From: Bacillus massiliglaciei
GTDB taxonomy: Bacteria; Bacillota; Bacilli; Bacillales; DSM-1321
Length of the DNA stretch: 64,000 nt
Assembly (NCBI RefSeq): GCF_900098925.1
Contig: NZ_LT622360.1
Location: forward strand, 876,576-940,575
Direction of reading: 5' to 3'
The notes beneath the pieces were generated by a model. That model did not search any database and was not told the DNA's origin. It worked only from the letters and a program-made list of their open reading frames with translations. Shown one piece after another: positions 9,273 through 18,557 of this stretch. The stretch's first letter is position 1; every line of letters starts with the position of its first letter. Position numbers and translations under genes: made by a program.

Positions 9273-9314
9273 AAAACATAAAGAGCATCCGAAAGGACAC
9301 TCTTTATGTTTTTT
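9273..9314. terminator. Bidirectional terminator between acyl-CoA dehydrogenase and the lipoprotein gene
   Basis: AACATAAAGAG / CTCTTTATGTT arms around a short loop, with As on the left and Ts on the right, so it can serve both converging genes. It touches the stop codon of the minus-strand lipoprotein. Confidence 0.85.
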
Positions 9315-10143
9315 ATTTTTCTACATATAAGATATCAGATACTGGACGTTCACTGCCATCGGATGGGGTATTCAGGACTTCTCCATTAAAATAGAGGGTG
9401 GTGCTGCCCCCGCCGTCCAAGTTGTATGCCCACTTGGCCCCTAATTCTTCAAATAGTGCGGTTAAATCCCTGAAAGTCATTCCCCTTGATTCTTTTGACC
9501 TGCCATCCACTGTAATGATTATGTACTCGTGCGGGGTTCTTTGGCCAATAGCTGTCCTAGGAGCAGGTTTATCGGAATACCACGCTTCCTCATAATACGG
9601 ACTTCTTTTACCATCGACGATCAGTTCAGGCCCAAAATCAAAACTATGCAGAACTCCGTCTTTCTTCATATCTTCTGCGGTTCGGTCTCCTTCACCGATA
9701 AAAAGGGTTCCGTCTTTTCGGATTTCCAAGGGGCTGAATGATTCTCTGTACATTTCTCCGTTTCTGATCACAAGACTTCGTGATTTAAAAGCAACATCTG
9801 CTCCGTTTACAGCAAGTATCGCTCCGTTCTTACCCGCTATTTTAGATGTTTTTTCTTTTTGTAAGCTTATCGTTTCATTTGAAAATGCAGACTTCAGCTG
9901 TTCGGCATTTAGGACTTTTATAGTGGAAATCCAATATCTCACATTTCGTTTTTCATAAGGCTGGATTTGGATCTGTACAGAGTCATTACTGTATTGATAC
10001 GGAGCCGGTATCTCCTCACTAAAATGATTCTGGCCGCTGTCTGGATCAGTCTGTTCAGGAACTTTTTCATTTGGTTGGGTTTGATTAGTCGTGCAGCCCG
10101 TTAATAAAAAGAAGAGAGAAAAGAGTATGGCTATTTTTTTCAT
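9313..10143 (-). CDS. Lipoprotein with phosphodiester glycosidase (NAGPA/DUF2233) domain
   Basis: 276 residues. The first 20 form a lipoprotein signal with lipobox LLTGC, so Cys17 should be lipidated and the protein held on the outer face of the membrane. Residues 18-45 are a polar linker; the rest is the DUF2233/NAGPA fold, shown by NGAILAVNGADVAFKSR, APRTAIGQ and the hallmark YNLDGGGSTTLYFNG. Relatives remove sugars linked by phosphodiesters, including from wall polymers. Single gene on the minus strand, facing the plus-strand operon end and divergent from the teichoic acid-type gene at 10690, which fits an envelope role. Confidence 0.85.
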   Translation of the reverse strand: MKKIAILFSLFFLLTGCTTNQTQPNEKVPEQTDPDSGQNHFSEEIPAPYQYSNDSVQIQIQPYEKRNVRYWISTIKVLNAEQLKSAFSNETISLQKEKTSKIAGKNGAILAVNGADVAFKSRSLVIRNGEMYRESFSPLEIRKDGTLFIGEGDRTAEDMKKDGVLHSFDFGPELIVDGKRSPYYEEAWYSDKPAPRTAIGQRTPHEYIIITVDGRSKESRGMTFRDLTALFEELGAKWAYNLDGGGSTTLYFNGEVLNTPSDGSERPVSDILYVEK

Positions 10144-10689
10144 ATGTAAACTGCCTTTCTTAAGGAAATGCCTTGAAGAAATAACAGTTTATCATAAACC
10201 TATTTTCCTTTCCAAAATACCTTTGATTGATTTCCCTCTAATAAGAAGAGAATTACAAGCGGAAAAGTAATAATAGTGAAAGATTTCATATTTTTTTAAC
10301 GGCTAATAGCCGCTTTTGCAAGCCATTGTCCTTACAATTAGGAAAAAACTTCTTTTCTTTCTATGACTAATTACGTCATTTTATTATCTTATAATAGTTG
10401 TTTTATTACATAAGACTTACAATTTATTGAAGTATTATGCCTGAAGATAGTACCTTAAATCACCGGAAACTTCCAATTAACAGGTAGGAGAATCGGTTTG
10501 TTTTATGGTGGATTATAAGCAGTGTTGCTCATTTTTTAACATTTGTAATTATCCTTTTTTCCTATTTACGCCCGGTTCATTCAGTAATACTATTAAGGCT
10601 GGAATTTTTATATCGATATATTATTATTTGTGGCATTGTCACTTGTTGCTATGGAGAACAAAGCTTGATAGAAAGTAGGAGGGGTTGGA
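10144..10689. other. 546-bp divergent intergenic region
   Basis: AT-rich gap between the lipoprotein gene (minus) and the glycerophosphotransferase gene (plus). It contains a small hairpin AACGGCTAATAGCCGCTTTT near 10299-10318 and a short ATG frame at 10505 without a well-placed ribosome site, which I do not call. Promoters for both neighbours must lie here. Confidence 0.5.
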
Positions 10690-12708
10690 TTGAGGCATAA
10701 TTTGTCCTTTGGATCTTTTGAAAACAGTAAGGCTTTGCTTAATGAAGGCTATACGGTTTTCAATGGGACTAGGAGCCTGATAAAAAACAAAAAAGATAAT
10801 ATGAAATACTATATTTATAGTAAAGAGACAGGAGAAAAAATCATTTTCGATGAATACGAGCCGATGACCATTTTACAAACGCTCGTTTTAGAAGACTCTT
10901 TTGTCACGAAAGAGGGAAAACGAAAGAACGAACGGATCGTATTTTTCGTAGATACAAAATGCCGTTTATCTTTTGTAAAGACACATCAGGATAATATGAA
11001 ATTATCTAGAATATTAGATAAGGTAGAGAAAACGCCATTCTATCGTTCGATTGTCTTTCTTCTCTTTTTCCATTTTTTATTTTTTGGAGTCATGCGTGTA
11101 AGAAACCAGACATTTAACAGCGCATACTTGTCCTTAGGATATGATAAAGCACTTAATTATAAACTTCACTTTTTGTTTCCTAAATGGATAAGGGAAAAGT
11201 ATGCACTGCGTACAAATAAACTTGCATTGCTTGTTCATGCCTACTGGGCGTGGATTCCTATGAAAGATATATATGCTTATTATCTGGAAACTAGCAATAT
11301 TAATATACCAGTCTTTATAAAGCTGAGTCAGGACGATTACAGCCTATGGTATTTTTTACGGTCAGATTCACGTCACGTTTATAGCAGAAATCATTATATT
11401 TGGAATACGCGCTCTTTCCGCCTGAGAAAGAACAATAGTGAGCTCTTTATAAGGAAATCGATTACGGGGCAATATGTTATAGTTGTTACAAATATTATGT
11501 CGAAATCGATTGTTTTAAAAGAAAAGCTCGCTAAGCTATATGTGAATCTATTCGTTTCAAATAAAGAAAAATATGATGTGTACTTTGAGAAGTTCAGCGC
11601 AGGGGCTTCGGAATCGGCATTTGAAGTCTTCAAATATGCATATACACGAAAAGATGACTGTGTATATGTCCTTGATAAGGACCATCCTGAATATCGCGTC
11701 CTTAAACAAAAATATGGTAAAAAACTGGTGGCGAAAAATAGTTTTATTGCTTTTTATCATATTTTTACGGCTAAGAGTTTTCAGTCTTCTGATTTAGTCA
11801 GTCATATCCAAAGAAGACTGTATGATAATGATTCTTTAATCAAAGAAAAGATTCTTGATGTAGATAAAAAAGTAATGCTGCAGCATGGCGTTTGTATGTG
11901 TACAAACATATTTGAACGAGGGTATTTTAATCGAAAGGTTCCGATTGCTCCAGACTACATCCTGGTAAACTCTCAATTTGAAAAAAGCCTATTTACTGAA
12001 CATACAGGATATACCGATGAAGAGATCATGGTGACCGGTCTTCCTAACCTTGATTTGTATGTAAAGGAAAAAGAAAATCAGAAAAAAGAAATAACATTTA
12101 TGTTAACGTGGAGGCCTTGGGATTTAACGGGAAGCATTGAACCCGGCAGCTACTTAGATCGGTATTTTTCTTTTATTGAATTAGTGAAAAATAATGAATT
12201 CTATAAAGGGATTAAAGTGAATGTAGTGCTTCACCCAAAATCTAAGCTTATTTTGCAAGAACAATTCCCAGAAGTATTTGAAAAGTATCATACGTACTTT
12301 TACGAAGGGGATATTAAAGAGGCTTTACTAAGAAGTAAGGTATTGATATCCGATTATTCTTCTGTTGTTTTTTATGCCTTTGCCGGGGGAACGAACGTTA
12401 TTCTGTATTGGGAAGATAAAGAGCTTGCGGAACAGGAATACGGAGCTCCCAACATCCTGCAGAAAGATATTGCCTTCGGAGACATTGTGGGAGCATTTGA
12501 TCAGTTACATTCCCATATTGTAAAGAACTATCAAAATCCGCAGTCTGTTGATCATCAATCAAAGTACGGACAATTGATGGAGTGCATTGATGGAACGAAT
12601 ACAAAAAATACGTATGAATACATTCAAAATATCATTATGAAAGAAGAAGCAAGCGGAAAGCAATTGGATATTGCAAAAGAAGAAACTCTAGATAAGCGGA
12701 CCGCATGA
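10690..12708 (+). CDS. CDP-glycerol:poly(glycerophosphate) glycerophosphotransferase family (TagF/TagB-like)
   Basis: 672 residues, TTG start with AGGAGGGG about 7 bases upstream. The C-terminal half (about 350-640) is the Glyphos_transf domain: VMLQHGVCMCTNIFERG, APDYILVNSQFEK, VTGLPNLDLY, LTWRPWD, VLHPKSK, then SDYSSVVFYAFAGG with the conserved Asp-Tyr-Ser-Ser for CDP-glycerol. The first 300 residues contain a short hydrophobic patch (SIVFLLFFHFLFFGVM) for membrane contact and no known domain. Family members build or extend wall teichoic acid on the cytosolic membrane face. No other tag genes are near, so it may act in a minor glycerol-phosphate polymer. Confidence 0.85.
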   Translation: MRHNLSFGSFENSKALLNEGYTVFNGTRSLIKNKKDNMKYYIYSKETGEKIIFDEYEPMTILQTLVLEDSFVTKEGKRKNERIVFFVDTKCRLSFVKTHQDNMKLSRILDKVEKTPFYRSIVFLLFFHFLFFGVMRVRNQTFNSAYLSLGYDKALNYKLHFLFPKWIREKYALRTNKLALLVHAYWAWIPMKDIYAYYLETSNINIPVFIKLSQDDYSLWYFLRSDSRHVYSRNHYIWNTRSFRLRKNNSELFIRKSITGQYVIVVTNIMSKSIVLKEKLAKLYVNLFVSNKEKYDVYFEKFSAGASESAFEVFKYAYTRKDDCVYVLDKDHPEYRVLKQKYGKKLVAKNSFIAFYHIFTAKSFQSSDLVSHIQRRLYDNDSLIKEKILDVDKKVMLQHGVCMCTNIFERGYFNRKVPIAPDYILVNSQFEKSLFTEHTGYTDEEIMVTGLPNLDLYVKEKENQKKEITFMLTWRPWDLTGSIEPGSYLDRYFSFIELVKNNEFYKGIKVNVVLHPKSKLILQEQFPEVFEKYHTYFYEGDIKEALLRSKVLISDYSSVVFYAFAGGTNVILYWEDKELAEQEYGAPNILQKDIAFGDIVGAFDQLHSHIVKNYQNPQSVDHQSKYGQLMECIDGTNTKNTYEYIQNIIMKEEASGKQLDIAKEETLDKRTA

Positions 12709-12734
12709 ATTAGACAAAGTATAAATAGACAAAT

Positions 12735-12766
12735 GCGCCGGTGTTTAAAACCGGCGTCTTTTTTTC
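12735..12766 (+). terminator. Terminator of the glycerophosphotransferase gene
   Basis: GCGCCGGTGTTTAAAACCGGCG hairpin followed by a run of Ts, 25 bases after the stop. Confidence 0.9.
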
Positions 12767-12842
12767 ACATGAAGAAACTGATGTCATAAACGAAAGACGG
12801 GCATCAATAAAAAGCTAACAGCCAAGAATGGAAGTGTGGACA

Positions 12843-13577
12843 GTGAGGAAGCTACTTATCGTAAATGTTATTAGTATTTTGTTTGCAGGGCTTATCATCA
12901 TCCTTTTTACTAATCATCATCAAAAGGAATTGACAGACAGTCTAAGTAAGAAAATAGAAAGCGGAAATCATGACAGAAAGGTGGTCTTATTATTGGGCAG
13001 CAGTGTGACTCAGGGAATTGGAGCATCGGATCCTCAAATTTCCTGGGCAGGTCAATTATATAGACAATTGAAAAGGCAAAATCCTGAAGTGGTTTTTTTA
13101 AATCTTGGCACAGGAGGATACACAACAAAAGATATCATCAATAACACATTAAAAACGACGACTAATCTGAATGCGGAAGGTCTGACACCTGATGTAATTA
13201 TTTACGAAACAAGCTTAATTAATGACTTCCAAAAACTCAATTTGACTCAATCCAAACATTATGTTGAGCAAGCTATAAACAGGCTGTCGATACAATTTCC
13301 AGATGCGAAAATATATCTAATGCCGCCAAATGATGTAACCCTTTATGACGGCAGGCCAAATGCCCAGCATCTCACATATCAAGAATATGTTCACCTCGTC
13401 GGAGATTTCATAAAAGGAGAGGGATGGACCTATATAGATTTTTGGAAAAACTATGAAGAGATAGCTAGAAAGAAAGGATTGGAACTCTCTAATACGTTAG
13501 AAAATGACCGGAAACATCCAAATGATCAAGGTTATAATATATGGTATCAAGCCATTAAAAACAAAATAGAATTATAA
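12843..13577 (+). CDS. Membrane-anchored SGNH/GDSL-type hydrolase
   Basis: About 244 residues. I choose the GTG at 12843 (GGAAG upstream) over the ATG at 12828. One N-terminal transmembrane segment (LLIVNVISILFAGLIIILF) anchors a domain outside the cell. SGNH blocks: LLGSSVTQGIG with the nucleophile Ser, LNLGTGGYTTKD for the Gly block, and a late His in NDRKHPNDQGY with the Asp/His pair. Such esterases remove acetyl or acyl groups from surface sugars. Its place after the teichoic acid-type gene and before another SGNH-like gene supports an envelope role. Terminator follows. Confidence 0.82.
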   Translation: MRKLLIVNVISILFAGLIIILFTNHHQKELTDSLSKKIESGNHDRKVVLLLGSSVTQGIGASDPQISWAGQLYRQLKRQNPEVVFLNLGTGGYTTKDIINNTLKTTTNLNAEGLTPDVIIYETSLINDFQKLNLTQSKHYVEQAINRLSIQFPDAKIYLMPPNDVTLYDGRPNAQHLTYQEYVHLVGDFIKGEGWTYIDFWKNYEEIARKKGLELSNTLENDRKHPNDQGYNIWYQAIKNKIEL

Positions 13578-13579
13578 TA

Positions 13580-13620
13580 AGAAAGCTCGTCTCTTTAAAC
13601 TGAGACGAGCTTTCTTTAAT
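13580..13620 (+). terminator. Terminator of the SGNH hydrolase gene
   Basis: AAGAAAGCTCGTCTC / GAGACGAGCTTTCTT arms with a short AT loop and a T-rich tail on the plus strand. Confidence 0.9.
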
Positions 13621-13668
13621 TTAGCCGGATCCAAAGAGAGAGGGAGACCGCTATGTATTATACTGTCA

Positions 13669-14042
13669 TTAAATCAGTACTGTTTGCTTATTGAAGGTCT
13701 TTTCAAATTCTTCATAAATGCGTTCGTAGTATTCGTTTTGATAATGCATAGGGGCCAATCCCCATTCATGTTCTTCCCAGGCATAATAACTGCCTTCAGG
13801 GAGTTCAATCGTGCGAATCCCAGGCATATTGTTTTCAAAGAAATCATAATAATGCTTCAGCAATCTATTAATATTTATGTAGATTTTGGTTCTTCGGTCA
13901 TCAAATTTTTGTTTTTCGTTATGTTTATTAACATATTCATAGGTGAAAAAAGCCCGATGTAACAAGATATTTTCCGGTTTATATAACGTCTTCAATTCTT
14001 CAATAAACTGAAGGCATGCTGTTGTATTTGATAATTTAATAT
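13669..14042 (-). pseudogene. DUF6270-type SGNH-like protein, C-terminal part cut off by IS21
   Basis: The last about 125 residues of a gene whose start lies at 16989. Real coding begins right at the IS edge (KLSNTTACLQFIEELK...) and ends ...EKTFNKQTVLI; the longer frame up to 14178 only reads IS sequence. The segment carries LHRAFFTYEYVN and a late aromatic/His region (WEEHEWGLAPMHYQNEYYERI) as expected for the end of such proteins. Joining the two halves at the IS edges without removing any base keeps one reading frame, whereas deleting the possible 4-bp ATAT duplication does not. Confidence 0.7.
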
Positions 14043-14160
14043 TGAGCCACTTTTGAAGGGTTCGATCACATAAAAAATGAGCCACATGATTTCCAATTTT
14101 GATAACCTCTCTTATGATTGAAAGTGACCAAACTATCACTTTTAGAGAGAGGCACAAAGG

Positions 14161-15693
14161 ATGATCGATATGGCTCAATTTTATAATATCAAATTCTTAC
14201 ATGAGGTAGAAGGACTATCACAAAGACAAATAGCTAAAAAGCTTGGTATTTCAAGGAATACAGTAAGTAAGTATTTAAAAGAACAGGAAGCTCCAACAAC
14301 CATACAACGCCAAAGAATCTATGGTGGTACTAAAGATTATTCTGAAGAAACAAAACGGGTATTACCAATAATTGACCAATGGTTAGAGGATGACCTCAAC
14401 CGATGGGGTAAGCAGAAACATACGGCTACCAATATATATAACAGATTAGTTAATGAATATGACTTTGAAGGTTCGGAATCTAATATACGAAAAATAGTAA
14501 GGAAACGCAGAAAAAAGCTTCAGGAAGTCTTCATTCCTCTTGATTTTCAACTCGGCCACCAATTCCAATTCGACTGGGGAGAGGCGGACATCATTCTACA
14601 GGGTCGAAAGAAACGTATTTACCTCTTTTGCATTCAGCTTTCCGCAAGTCGTGTAAGGTTTGTGAGAGCTTATCTTCATGAAAAACAGGAAGCTTTCCTT
14701 GATGGATTTGTTCATGCGTTTGAATTTTTTGGAGGAGTTCCAACTGAAGGTCTATTTGATAATTTAAAAACAGCTGTGGTAAAAATCCTTCAAGGTAGAG
14801 ACCGATTGGAACAGGAATCATTTCTTGCCTTACAAACACATTATCTATTCAAATCTGAGTTCTGCAATGTCAGATCTGGAAATGAAAAAGGACGTGTAGA
14901 GGGATTGGTAGGCTATGTAAGAAGAAATGCCTTTGTACCTGAGCCGGAGGTTCAGACACTAGATGAATTGAATGATTATTTACAAGATTGGTGTTTTAAC
15001 GAGGCAGAACGCAAAACCGTTCCTTATACCAAAGAAACAATCGCTGATATGTGGGCTAAAGAAAAGGAATATCTTCACCCACTTCCTGAACAACGGTTTG
15101 AAGCCTGTAAGCTAGTCTCTTGTCAGGTAAACAAGACTTCACTAATCTCAATCGAAACCAATCAGTATTCTGTCCCATGTGGTTATGTCGGCCAAGCTGT
15201 ATGGGCAAAAATTTTTGTCGACCGAGTGATCGTTGTGGCTCAAAACCAAGTGATCGCAGAACATTTACGTTCAAATGAACGAAATCAAATGATTACTGTA
15301 TTGGACCATTATCTAGAAGCGTTGATAAAAAAGCCTCGTGCGATACGTGATGCACATGCTTTCCAAGCTTCTGACATTCCAGCTGTGTTCAGGCGTTTTC
15401 ATCGGAAGATGAGAGAACAAGAAGGAGCCATTGGAGATCGAAAGTTCATACGACTTCTCCTCCTTCATCGTGAAATTGGAATGGAAAAGTTAACACAGGC
15501 CTTGAGTGAGGCTGAGGAAGCACAAGTTTTTCGTTATGAAGTTGTGCATGAAATCATCCAAAGGCTAACGAATAACCATTTGAAGTCTCACGAGCTCTCT
15601 AAAGAGAAGACACCTACAAATCTGCTAGACTATAAAGTTAAAAAGTCAAATGTAGCTCAATATGAACAACTAACTGGAGGTCAGACAAAATGA
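14161..15693 (+). CDS. istA: IS21 transposase IstA
   Basis: 510 residues, full length. It has an N-terminal helix-turn-helix (GLSQRQIAKKLGISRNTVSKYL), a DDE integrase core with FQFDWGEADI, then GLFDNLKTAV and the Glu region NEKGRVEGLVGYVRRN, and a C-terminal beta-barrel and helical tail. It cuts and joins the IS ends. Stop overlaps the istB ATG by 4 bp, the standard IS21 arrangement. Intact and presumably active. Confidence 0.95.
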   Translation: MIDMAQFYNIKFLHEVEGLSQRQIAKKLGISRNTVSKYLKEQEAPTTIQRQRIYGGTKDYSEETKRVLPIIDQWLEDDLNRWGKQKHTATNIYNRLVNEYDFEGSESNIRKIVRKRRKKLQEVFIPLDFQLGHQFQFDWGEADIILQGRKKRIYLFCIQLSASRVRFVRAYLHEKQEAFLDGFVHAFEFFGGVPTEGLFDNLKTAVVKILQGRDRLEQESFLALQTHYLFKSEFCNVRSGNEKGRVEGLVGYVRRNAFVPEPEVQTLDELNDYLQDWCFNEAERKTVPYTKETIADMWAKEKEYLHPLPEQRFEACKLVSCQVNKTSLISIETNQYSVPCGYVGQAVWAKIFVDRVIVVAQNQVIAEHLRSNERNQMITVLDHYLEALIKKPRAIRDAHAFQASDIPAVFRRFHRKMREQEGAIGDRKFIRLLLLHREIGMEKLTQALSEAEEAQVFRYEVVHEIIQRLTNNHLKSHELSKEKTPTNLLDYKVKKSNVAQYEQLTGGQTK

Positions 15694-16448
15694 ATGCAGA
15701 AATCATGCTAGATCATATTGTAAAGCAACTTAGAATGCCGACAATCGGAAGACAGTATCGCTCTCTCGCTAGAGAAGCGGAGGAAAGAAACCTAAGTTAT
15801 GAAGAATACCTATTGGCATTACTAGAAACAGAATTAGAAACAAGAGAAGAAAATCAGAGACAGAGGAGACTTAAGCAAGCTGCGTTCCCTGTCCAGAAAA
15901 CATTAGATACCTATGATTTCAGCTTAATGCCAAGCTTGAATCGAAACCGCTTTATCACCATGGCTAAGGGTGAATTCGTAGACAAAAAGGAAAATCTAAT
16001 ATTTTTGGGGAATAGTGGTACTGGTAAAACTCACTTGGCAATCGCTCTTGGGGTAGAAATGATTCAAAATGGTTATAAAACTAAGTTTATTACAGCATCG
16101 GCGTTAGTAGAAGAATTACTTATGGCCAACGAGGAGCATAAGCTTGGGGCATTTGAGAAGAAGTGGCTCAAATTTGATTTGATCATTGTTGATGAGTTAG
16201 GGTATGTCCCCTTCTCCAAAATTGGAGCAGAGTTATTGTTCCAATTCTTTTCAAGTCGTTATGAACGCGCGAGCGTTATTGTTACAACTAATCTAGAATT
16301 CTCGGAATGGACAAACATATTTGGCGACGATAAAATGACCGCTGCATTACTTGATCGCCTTACGCACCGATCGCACATCCACCTACTTAACGGAGAATCC
16401 TATAGATTCCGTCAAAGTATGCAACATCGGGAAGTTGTCGAAGGGTAA
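15690..16448 (+). CDS. istB: IS21 helper ATPase IstB
   Basis: 252 residues, DnaC-like AAA+ ATPase that picks the target and activates IstA. Walker A is GNSGTGKTHLAIALG, Walker B IIVDELGYV, sensor 1 VTTNLEFSEW, and the arginine region LLDRLTHRSHI. Translationally coupled to istA by the ATGA overlap. Full length, no damage seen. Confidence 0.95.
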   Translation: MNAEIMLDHIVKQLRMPTIGRQYRSLAREAEERNLSYEEYLLALLETELETREENQRQRRLKQAAFPVQKTLDTYDFSLMPSLNRNRFITMAKGEFVDKKENLIFLGNSGTGKTHLAIALGVEMIQNGYKTKFITASALVEELLMANEEHKLGAFEKKWLKFDLIIVDELGYVPFSKIGAELLFQFFSSRYERASVIVTTNLEFSEWTNIFGDDKMTAALLDRLTHRSHIHLLNGESYRFRQSMQHREVVEG

Positions 16449-16461
16449 CAACGGCGGGCGA

Positions 16462-16508
16462 GGTGTTTGGGTGTCTTGCCCCTCTCCGGGGCAAGGCACC
16501 CAAACACC
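16462..16508. repeat. Very strong GC-rich hairpin inside IS21, after istB
   Basis: Arms of 21 bases (GGTGTTTGGGTGTCTTGCCCC and its near-perfect complement, one mismatch) with a 5-base loop. It has no T run. It starts 14 bases after the istB stop and lies before the right IS end; it could block transcription leaving or entering the element or stabilise the mRNA end. Confidence 0.8.
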
Positions 16509-16577
16509 CAACTACTCCCAAATATGGGAGTTAACAGACACTAAGTGGCTCACTTTTAAAGTGATCGCTCTGGCTCA

Positions 16578-16989
16578 ATATAATATTGACAAAAACAGCT
16601 GTTTCCCATTCTTTGATGGTATCTGCTTTTCTAACTTCACGGCCGCCCAATTTTTCCTTCAAACCGGCCTCCACAAAATAACTGGACCTGGTAACATAAG
16701 AAAAACCAATCTGATACAAAGCAAAACGCTCATCTATAAAATCAATCATCAGCAAGTCATTCTTTTTTTCTTCTAATTGCTGAAAGAACGTTTTATTCAT
16801 ATCTGTAAGGACCGTTCTTTGCTTAAATCGGCTTTTAAGCTGAACGTCTTGCTCTTCTAATGGGTATGGCGCTGACATCAAACTTAGAATAGAAGAGCGG
16901 GCATGATAATAATTCACTTTATAATCGGTATCCAGCAGACGAAAGATGTCTCTGGAAACACAGCTGCCTAAAATATTCAATTCCTTCAT
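16578..16989 (-). pseudogene. DUF6270-type SGNH-like protein, N-terminal part cut off by IS21
   Basis: The original start is the ATG at 16989 with a near-perfect GGAGGTTGATT site. The N-terminus KELNILGSCVSRDIFRL shows the GSCVSRD motif (SGNH-like block I with Gly-Ser-Cys) of DUF6270-type proteins found near surface polysaccharide genes. About 137 residues remain before the IS; after the edge the frame adds IS-encoded residues and stops at 16531. Together with the part at 13669-14042 the intact protein would have had about 260 residues. The next gene to the left on the plus strand is also an SGNH hydrolase. Confidence 0.75.
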
Positions 16990-17621
<632 letters not shown>

Positions 17622-18527
17622 TTGCAATTAAAAGCTGCAATTGACGAATTCATACTGTACATTCAAGTTGAAAAAAATTATTCCACACATACAGTTGTCA
17701 GTTATGAATACGATTTACTTCAATTTTAACTTTTTTACGTAATCATGACTGTTCAACTGATTTGGCTTCAATCACCAAGACCCATGTCCGTCGCTTTATC
17801 CAGCATCAACTGGGAACCCACAAGTAAAAACCGCGTTCCATGAACCGAAAGATTTCCAGTTTTAAGTCATTCACTAAATACTGCATACAGGAAAAATACC
17901 TTAACCATGACTTTATGAGTGGCATTGAAACACCCAAAACCGACGACAAGTTGCCAGTATATATGACGTTAAGTGATCTTCAGCAATTATTCCGCTCGCT
18001 TGAACAGGATGATTCGACTTTATCAAAGCGAAATGAAATCTTGTTCAAGCTAATGGCGGTAACCGGTATGAGACGGTCCGAACTTGTCTCGCTTACATGG
18101 TCGCAAATGGATTTTTCCAATCAAACAATCCGGATATATGGAAAAGGTAAAAAGGAACGATTGTTGCCCCTTCATCCCCTCCTTATCTCTCTTCTTAGTA
18201 CTTATAAGGATTCTCTGAGTCCGTATCAGAGTTATCCTACGGAGCCTGTGTTTTTGAATAAAGATGGTAAACCATTGAAAATCCACGTGGATTACACTCT
18301 ATCTTTAAAAAGACCTTACGAAAAGCCGGTCTGCCTCCTCCCGCTTTTCGTTACACCATTTGCGCCATACATTTGCTACACTTATGCTGCAAGAGAACAA
18401 AGAAAATGTGGATTTGAGAACACTTCAAGAATTATTAGGCCATGAATCCATCACTTCAACGCAAGTGTATACGCATGTAGAATTTGAACAGAAAAAGAAA
18501 GCCATTGATTCGTTTAACATATTTTAA
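17622..18527 (+). pseudogene. XerC/XerD-like tyrosine recombinase, frameshifted
   Basis: A TTG start with TTGGAGG upstream gives the N-terminal arm (QLKAAIDEFILYIQVEKNYS), then stops and frame changes at about 17730-17840. The middle is open from 17840: TGMRRSELVSLTWSQMDF holds the first catalytic Arg and IYGKGKKERLLPLHP the beta-hairpin Lys. Near 18320-18350 the frame shifts again; the other frame continues with [10 protein letters not shown] (His-x-x-Arg box), [18 protein letters not shown] (catalytic His and Tyr) to the stop at 18525-18527. All catalytic residues survive in pieces, so decay is recent. As read it cannot make a full protein. Confidence 0.85.
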
Positions 18528-18534
18528 AAGGAAG

Positions 18535-18557
18535 AAACTACCCTTGATGGGTAGTTA
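18535..18557. terminator. Hairpin between the broken recombinase and the converging integrase
   Basis: AACTACCC / GGGTAGTT arms with T-rich tails on both sides; likely a shared terminator for the two converging genes. Confidence 0.65.

Larger units (their letters stand above)
14043..16577 (+). mobile_element. IS21-family insertion sequence (istA-istB), complete
   Basis: About 2.5 kb. Left end TGAGCCACTTTTGAAGG, right end reads TGAGCCAGAGCGATCAC on the other strand; each end has a second inner TGAGCCAC copy (about 14079 and 16553), as usual for IS21 multiple transposase sites. Both genes are open. The element splits a DUF6270-type gene. A possible target duplication ATAT (14039-14042 and 16578-16581) is seen but is short and low in complexity. 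Confidence 0.88.

Noticed and set aside
10505..10680. Short ATG frame and an overlapping hydrophobic frame before the teichoic acid-type gene
   Set aside because: No well-placed ribosome site; the hydrophobic frame has no start codon.
14043..14178. N-terminal extension of the DUF6270 C-terminal frame
   Set aside because: It lies inside the IS21 end and is not part of the gene.
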